Assembly (NCBI RefSeq): GCF_947498015.1
Contig: NZ_CANMIR010000016.1
Location: 1-64,000, forward strand
DNA from: an uncultured Neptuniibacter sp.
Lineage (GTDB): Bacteria > Pseudomonadota > Gammaproteobacteria > Pseudomonadales > Balneatricaceae
Direction: 5' to 3'
DNA length: 64,000 nucleotides
Shown here piece by piece: positions 59,760-64,000 of the stretch; within the stretch, counting starts at the first letter, position 1, and each line of letters begins with the position of its first letter. The translations under genes were made by a program, and so were the position numbers. Below the pieces are notes generated by a model. That model made no database searches and was not told where the DNA came from. It saw only the letters and a list, made by a program, of their open reading frames with translations.

Positions 59760-60236
59760 TTAGATGTGAGCGACCTCATCAATCTCAAATTCAGTGGCAC
59801 CGCCTGGCGTCTGAATATTGACGATATCACCCTCTTCTTTACCAATTAAGCCGCGCGCAATAGGTGAGTTAACAGATATTTTGTTTGCTTTAATATCTGC
59901 TTCATCATCACCTACGATCTGGTAGGTCTTGGTCTCATCTGAATCCAAATTGATGATGGTAACCGTTGTCCCAAAAATCACTTTTCCAGAATGCGGAATC
60001 GCGGTTACATCAATAACCTGACAGTTTGATAATTTACTCTCTAACTCCTGAATCCGGCCTTCAATAAAGCCCTGCTGCTCACGCGCTGCGTGATACTCTG
60101 CATTTTCTTTCAGGTCACCGTGCTCACGTGCTTCTGCAATATCAGCAATAACACGTGGACGATCAACTGTTTTAAGCTGATCAAGCTCTTCGCGAAGCGC
60201 TTTCTCACCAGATGCAGTCATAGGTACTCGATTCAC
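59760..60236 (-). CDS. greA: Transcript cleavage factor GreA
   Basis: GreA rescues backtracked RNA polymerase by stimulating RNA cleavage through the secondary channel. The N-terminal coiled coil carries the acidic tip [20 protein letters not shown], and the C-terminal domain ends in [15 protein letters not shown]. The length of 158 residues matches the family. It is the last gene of carA–carB–greA, 2 bases after carB. Confidence 0.97.
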   Translation of the reverse strand: MNRVPMTASGEKALREELDQLKTVDRPRVIADIAEAREHGDLKENAEYHAAREQQGFIEGRIQELESKLSNCQVIDVTAIPHSGKVIFGTTVTIINLDSDETKTYQIVGDDEADIKANKISVNSPIARGLIGKEEGDIVNIQTPGGATEFEIDEVAHI

Positions 60237-60238
60237 GC

Positions 60239-63200
60239 TTATGCTCCCAAATCCTGAACACGGCGAACTTCTTTCTCTTCACCGAATTGCAGCGCCATCG
60301 CAATCGCTTCTGCACCTGCCAACGTTGTCGTATAAGGCACTTTATGCTGCAACGCACTACGACGGATATCTGCAGAGTCTTCGATCGCTTTGCGGCCTTC
60401 GGTTGTGTTCACAATGTAAGCGATTTCATCGTTCTTAATCATATCAATGATATTCGGACGACCTTCCATCACTTTATTCACAACTTCAGCTTCAATACCA
60501 TTCTCTTCCAGTAGCTGGGCTGTACCCTTCGTTGCCACTAGTTTGAAGCCCAGAGCAACGAGGTCTTTCGCCATACCAGCAACAGCAGATTTATCAGCCT
60601 CACGTACAGAAACGAACGCTTTACCAGATTCAGGAAGGGTTTCACCCGCGCCGATATGCGCCTTCATGAAAGCTTCACCGAAAGTGGCACCCACACCCAT
60701 AACCTCACCGGTAGATTTCATCTCTGGTGACAGGATTGGATCAACGCCCTGAAACTTATTGAATGGGAAGACCGCTTCTTTAACATTAAACAGTGTTGGT
60801 ACGATCTCTTTAGTGAAGCCCAGTTCCTCAAGAGATTTACCCGTCATGACCTGTGCACCAATCTTCGCCAGTGACACTCCGATACACTTAGAAACAAACG
60901 GTACTGTTCGTGATGCACGAGGGTTAACCTCAATCACATAGATCTCACCATCCTGATACGCCAGCTGAGTATTCATCAAACCAACAACGCCGAGTTCCAG
61001 CGCCATCTTGCGCACCATCTCGCGCATCTCATCCTGAACATCTGAGGCCAGACTATACGGAGGGAATGAACATGCAGAGTCACCGGAGTGAACACCCGCC
61101 TGCTCGATATGCTGCATGATTGCACCAATGACAACATCTTTGCCATCACAAACAGCATCAATATCAACTTCTACCGCAGCATTAAGGAAGTGATCCAGCA
61201 AAACAGGCGCATCATTAGATACCTGCACAGCCGTAGTCATATAACGACGAAGCTCTTCTTCCTTGTATACGATCTCCATCGCACGACCACCAAGTACATA
61301 AGATGGGCGTACAACAAGTGGGTAACCCAGCTTGTCTGCTTCAATAATCGCTTCTTCCAGAGAACGCACAGTCGCATTTTCCGGCTGCTTCAGACCCAGG
61401 CGCTTCAGCATCTGCTGGAACTGCTCACGGTCTTCTGCACGGTCAATCGCTTCTGGGGATGTACCAATAATTGGTACACCAGCCTGCTCTAGGGCAACAG
61501 CCAGTTTCAGAGGAGTCTGACCACCGTACTGAACGATAACGCCTTTTGGTTTCTCAACATGCACGATCTCCAGTACATCTTCCAGCGTAATAGGCTCAAA
61601 GAACAGACGATCTGAAGTATCGTAGTCAGTAGAAACAGTTTCAGGGTTACAGTTAACCATGATCGTTTCGAAACCATCATCACGAGCGGCCAGTGCGGCG
61701 TGTACACAGCAGTAATCAAATTCAATACCCTGACCGATACGGTTAGGACCACCGCCGATAACCATGATCTTCTCACGATCAGATGGGTTAGCTTCACACT
61801 CTTCCTCATAAGAGGAGTACATATAAGCCGTATCAGATGCGAATTCAGCAGCACAGGTGTCAACGCGCTTATAAACCGGACGTACGTCCAGGTTGTGGCG
61901 GTGCTTACGGAACTGTTTCTCGGACACTCCCAGCAGAGTCGCCAGACGCTCATCAGAGAAACCTTTACGCTTCAGACGGAAGACGGCATCTTTATCCAGA
62001 TCAGACATCGCCATCTCAGATACACGCTGCTCATCTTTAATGATGTCTTCAACCTGTACCAGGAACCATGGATCAATACCACTGATCTCATATAGCTCCT
62101 CAACGCTCATACCCATACGGAAAGCGTCGCCCAGATACCAGATACGCTCCGCACCCGGCTCTTTCATCTCACGAACAATAGTTGAACGCGCATCTTCGCT
62201 TTCAATATCGATAATAGGATCAAAGCCAGTTGCACCAACTTCCAGACCACGGAGTGCTTTCTGCAGTGATTCCTGCTGTGTACGGCCAATCGCCATCACC
62301 TCACCAACAGACTTCATCTGCGTGGTCAGACGATCATTTGCCTGCGGGAATTTCTCGAAAGTAAAACGAGGGATCTTAGTCACTACATAATCGATAGAAG
62401 GCTCAAATGAAGCCGGAGTTGCTCCACCGGTAATATCGTTCTGCAACTCATCCAGCGTGTAACCGATCGCCAGTTTTGCCGCAACTTTTGCAATTGGGAA
62501 ACCAGTAGCTTTTGATGCCAGAGCAGAAGAACGAGAGACACGAGGGTTCATCTCGATAACAACCATACGGCCATCTTTCGGATTCACACCAAACTGAACG
62601 TTAGAACCACCGGTTTCGACACCGATCTCACGCAGTACCGCCAGAGAAGCGTTACGCATCAACTGATATTCTTTATCAGTCAGTGTTTGTGCAGGTGCAA
62701 CTGTGATGGAGTCACCTGTGTGAACACCCATCGCGTCAAAGTTTTCTATCGCACAAACAATGATGCAGTTGTCGTTTTTATCACGAACAACTTCCATCTC
62801 GTACTCTTTCCAACCGATCAGGGATTCGTCAATCAACAACTCAGTTGTTGGCGACAGATCCAGACCACGCTCACAGATCTCCATAAACTCTTCTTTGTTA
62901 TACGCGATACCGCCACCGGTACCACCCATTGTAAAAGAAGGGCGGATAATACATGGAAAACCAAGCTGAGCCTGAACCTGCAAGGCTTCTTCCATGCTAT
63001 GAGCGATCGCTGCACGTGGACATTCAAGACCAATCGCTTTCATCGCTTTATCGAAGCGATCACGGTCCTCAGCCTTGTCGATAGTGTCTGCATTAGCGCC
63101 GATCATCTCGACACCAAATTTTTCCAGAACGCCTTCACGCTCAAGATCCAGTGCACAGTTAAGAGCTGTCTGACCACCCATGGTTGGCAGCAGCGCATCC

Positions 63201-63448
63201 GGGCGCTCTTTCTCAATAATTTTTTCAACCGTTTTCCAGTTAATTGGCTCGATATAGGTCGAGTCAGCCATAGCTGGATCGGTCATAATTGTCGCTGGGT
63301 TAGAGTTAACCAGAATTACGCGGTAACCCTCTTCACGCAGTGCTTTACAAGCCTGAGCACCAGAGTAGTCAAATTCACATGCCTGACCGATAACAATCGG
63401 GCCAGCACCCAGGATCAAAATACTTTCTAAGTCCGAACGTTTTGGCAT
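60239..63448 (-). CDS. carB: Carbamoyl-phosphate synthase large subunit
   Basis: CarB makes carbamoyl phosphate from bicarbonate, ATP and ammonia channelled from CarA, for arginine and pyrimidines. Two homologous ATP-grasp halves (about 1-400 and 550-935) are visible, each with a MGGQTALN or [13 protein letters not shown] motif, and the C-terminal allosteric domain (about 936-1069, MGS-like [13 protein letters not shown]). The length of 1069 residues is near E. coli (1073). It is followed by greA. Confidence 0.98.
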   Translation of the reverse strand: MPKRSDLESILILGAGPIVIGQACEFDYSGAQACKALREEGYRVILVNSNPATIMTDPAMADSTYIEPINWKTVEKIIEKERPDALLPTMGGQTALNCALDLEREGVLEKFGVEMIGANADTIDKAEDRDRFDKAMKAIGLECPRAAIAHSMEEALQVQAQLGFPCIIRPSFTMGGTGGGIAYNKEEFMEICERGLDLSPTTELLIDESLIGWKEYEMEVVRDKNDNCIIVCAIENFDAMGVHTGDSITVAPAQTLTDKEYQLMRNASLAVLREIGVETGGSNVQFGVNPKDGRMVVIEMNPRVSRSSALASKATGFPIAKVAAKLAIGYTLDELQNDITGGATPASFEPSIDYVVTKIPRFTFEKFPQANDRLTTQMKSVGEVMAIGRTQQESLQKALRGLEVGATGFDPIIDIESEDARSTIVREMKEPGAERIWYLGDAFRMGMSVEELYEISGIDPWFLVQVEDIIKDEQRVSEMAMSDLDKDAVFRLKRKGFSDERLATLLGVSEKQFRKHRHNLDVRPVYKRVDTCAAEFASDTAYMYSSYEEECEANPSDREKIMVIGGGPNRIGQGIEFDYCCVHAALAARDDGFETIMVNCNPETVSTDYDTSDRLFFEPITLEDVLEIVHVEKPKGVIVQYGGQTPLKLAVALEQAGVPIIGTSPEAIDRAEDREQFQQMLKRLGLKQPENATVRSLEEAIIEADKLGYPLVVRPSYVLGGRAMEIVYKEEELRRYMTTAVQVSNDAPVLLDHFLNAAVEVDIDAVCDGKDVVIGAIMQHIEQAGVHSGDSACSFPPYSLASDVQDEMREMVRKMALELGVVGLMNTQLAYQDGEIYVIEVNPRASRTVPFVSKCIGVSLAKIGAQVMTGKSLEELGFTKEIVPTLFNVKEAVFPFNKFQGVDPILSPEMKSTGEVMGVGATFGEAFMKAHIGAGETLPESGKAFVSVREADKSAVAGMAKDLVALGFKLVATKGTAQLLEENGIEAEVVNKVMEGRPNIIDMIKNDEIAYIVNTTEGRKAIEDSADIRRSALQHKVPYTTTLAGAEAIAMALQFGEEKEVRRVQDLGA

Positions 63449-63532
63449 CAGTAATAAACCAGTCGTATCAGTTAATAACTGCGGCAGATGGAGAATTCAC
63501 ATCTACCTGGTATCGTTTCTTTATAATGGCGT

Positions 63533-64000
63533 TTAAGCCTTTGCTGCACGCATATCTGCAATAAAGCGGTCAAACAGTGGCGCCACATCGTGGGGACCCG
63601 GACTTGCTTCAGGATGCCCCTGAAAGCTGAATGCAGCACGGTCAGTACGCTCAATACCTTGCAAAGAACCATCAAAAAGAGATTTATGTGTAGCACGTAG
63701 ATTCTCTGGCAACGCAGCTTCATCAACAGCAAAGCCATGGTTCTGAGAGGTGATCATAACCTGCTTACCATCAAGATCCTGGACCGGATGGTTCGCACCA
63801 TGGTGACCAAACTTCATCTTCATTGTCTGCGCGCCTGACGCAAGAGCAAGCAACTGATGACCAAGGCAGATACCAAATACAGGAAGCTCTGTATTACAGA
63901 TCTCCTTAATTGCTGCAATCGCATAGTCACATGGCTCAGGATCTCCTGGACCATTAGATAGGAAAACGCCGTCTGGATTCATTGCCAGCACTTCAGCAGC
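63533..64000 (-). CDS. carA: Carbamoyl-phosphate synthase small subunit (C-terminal part)
   Basis: The glutaminase subunit that releases ammonia from glutamine for CarB. The gene runs off the right edge, so only the last 155 codons are present. They contain [11 protein letters not shown], the nucleophile Cys in [15 protein letters not shown], and the terminal GHPEASPGP with the catalytic His. The frame reads through to base 64000. It is 84 bases upstream of carB. Confidence 0.96.
   Translation of the reverse strand, partial: AAEVLAMNPDGVFLSNGPGDPEPCDYAIAAIKEICNTELPVFGICLGHQLLALASGAQTMKMKFGHHGANHPVQDLDGKQVMITSQNHGFAVDEAALPENLRATHKSLFDGSLQGIERTDRAAFSFQGHPEASPGPHDVAPLFDRFIADMRAAKA

Noticed and set aside
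62687..63430. 247-codon open frame antisense to carB
   Set aside because: Shadow of the carB codon pattern, low-complexity composition and no supporting signals.

Overview
The window is a compact stretch of chromosome from a gammaproteobacterium. Gene order is the main clue. The blocks tyrS–M23 peptidase–anmK–erpA–argC, cbrA–cbrB–(RNA gene)–pcnB–folK–panB–panC, and rpsO–truB–rbfA–infB–nusA–rimP–tRNA–secG–tpiA–glmM–folP–ftsH–rlmE resemble pseudomonads and marine Oceanospirillales-type bacteria. Base composition is fairly balanced, which fits a marine Oceanospirillaceae-like organism better than a GC-rich Pseudomonas. This placement is inference from synteny and protein likeness, not a database result. 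No phage, insertion sequence, CRISPR array or clear pseudogene was seen.

Positions 1–12100: an rRNA-type promoter fires leftward out of the window, next to the tyrS terminator. Cell-wall recycling genes follow (an M23 peptidase and anmK), then an argC–erpA operon, a chloride-channel-family protein, thiE, hemL, a CBS protein whose ribosome site is buried in a hairpin, and norEF. Positions 12137–17682 hold a denitrification module: a Dnr-type regulator, norC, norB, norQ and norD, with FNR/Dnr-like boxes before norC and norE. Positions 17689–25968 hold PBP1b with a probable lipoprotein activator, a kinase fusion protein, sfsA, an aminotransferase, dksA and gluQRS.

Positions 25971–31064 are the regulatory centre of the window. 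A 56-residue CbrX-like peptide overlaps cbrA, cbrB follows, and a 590-base gap before pcnB holds eight helically phased GTTAC/GTAAC half-sites, an exact IHF consensus, a sigma-54 promoter with exact GG-N10-GC spacing, and an A-rich RNA whose A-rich motifs sit partly in hairpin loops. This is the expected architecture of a CrcZ-type RNA that sequesters Hfq/Crc in carbon catabolite repression.

Positions 31065–43790 hold pcnB, folK, panBC, an unusual two-domain PTPS-family protein, rsuA, an rsmC-like methyltransferase, a tandem pair of unrecognised 83-residue secreted proteins, a transporter divergent from a MocR regulator with an 11-bp inverted operator pair, and a hemerythrin–NIT–HAMP–GGDEF diguanylate cyclase. 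Positions 44026–64000 are leftward housekeeping genes: pnp to rimP, two tRNAs, secG to rlmE, then greA–carB–carA, with carA cut by the window edge.
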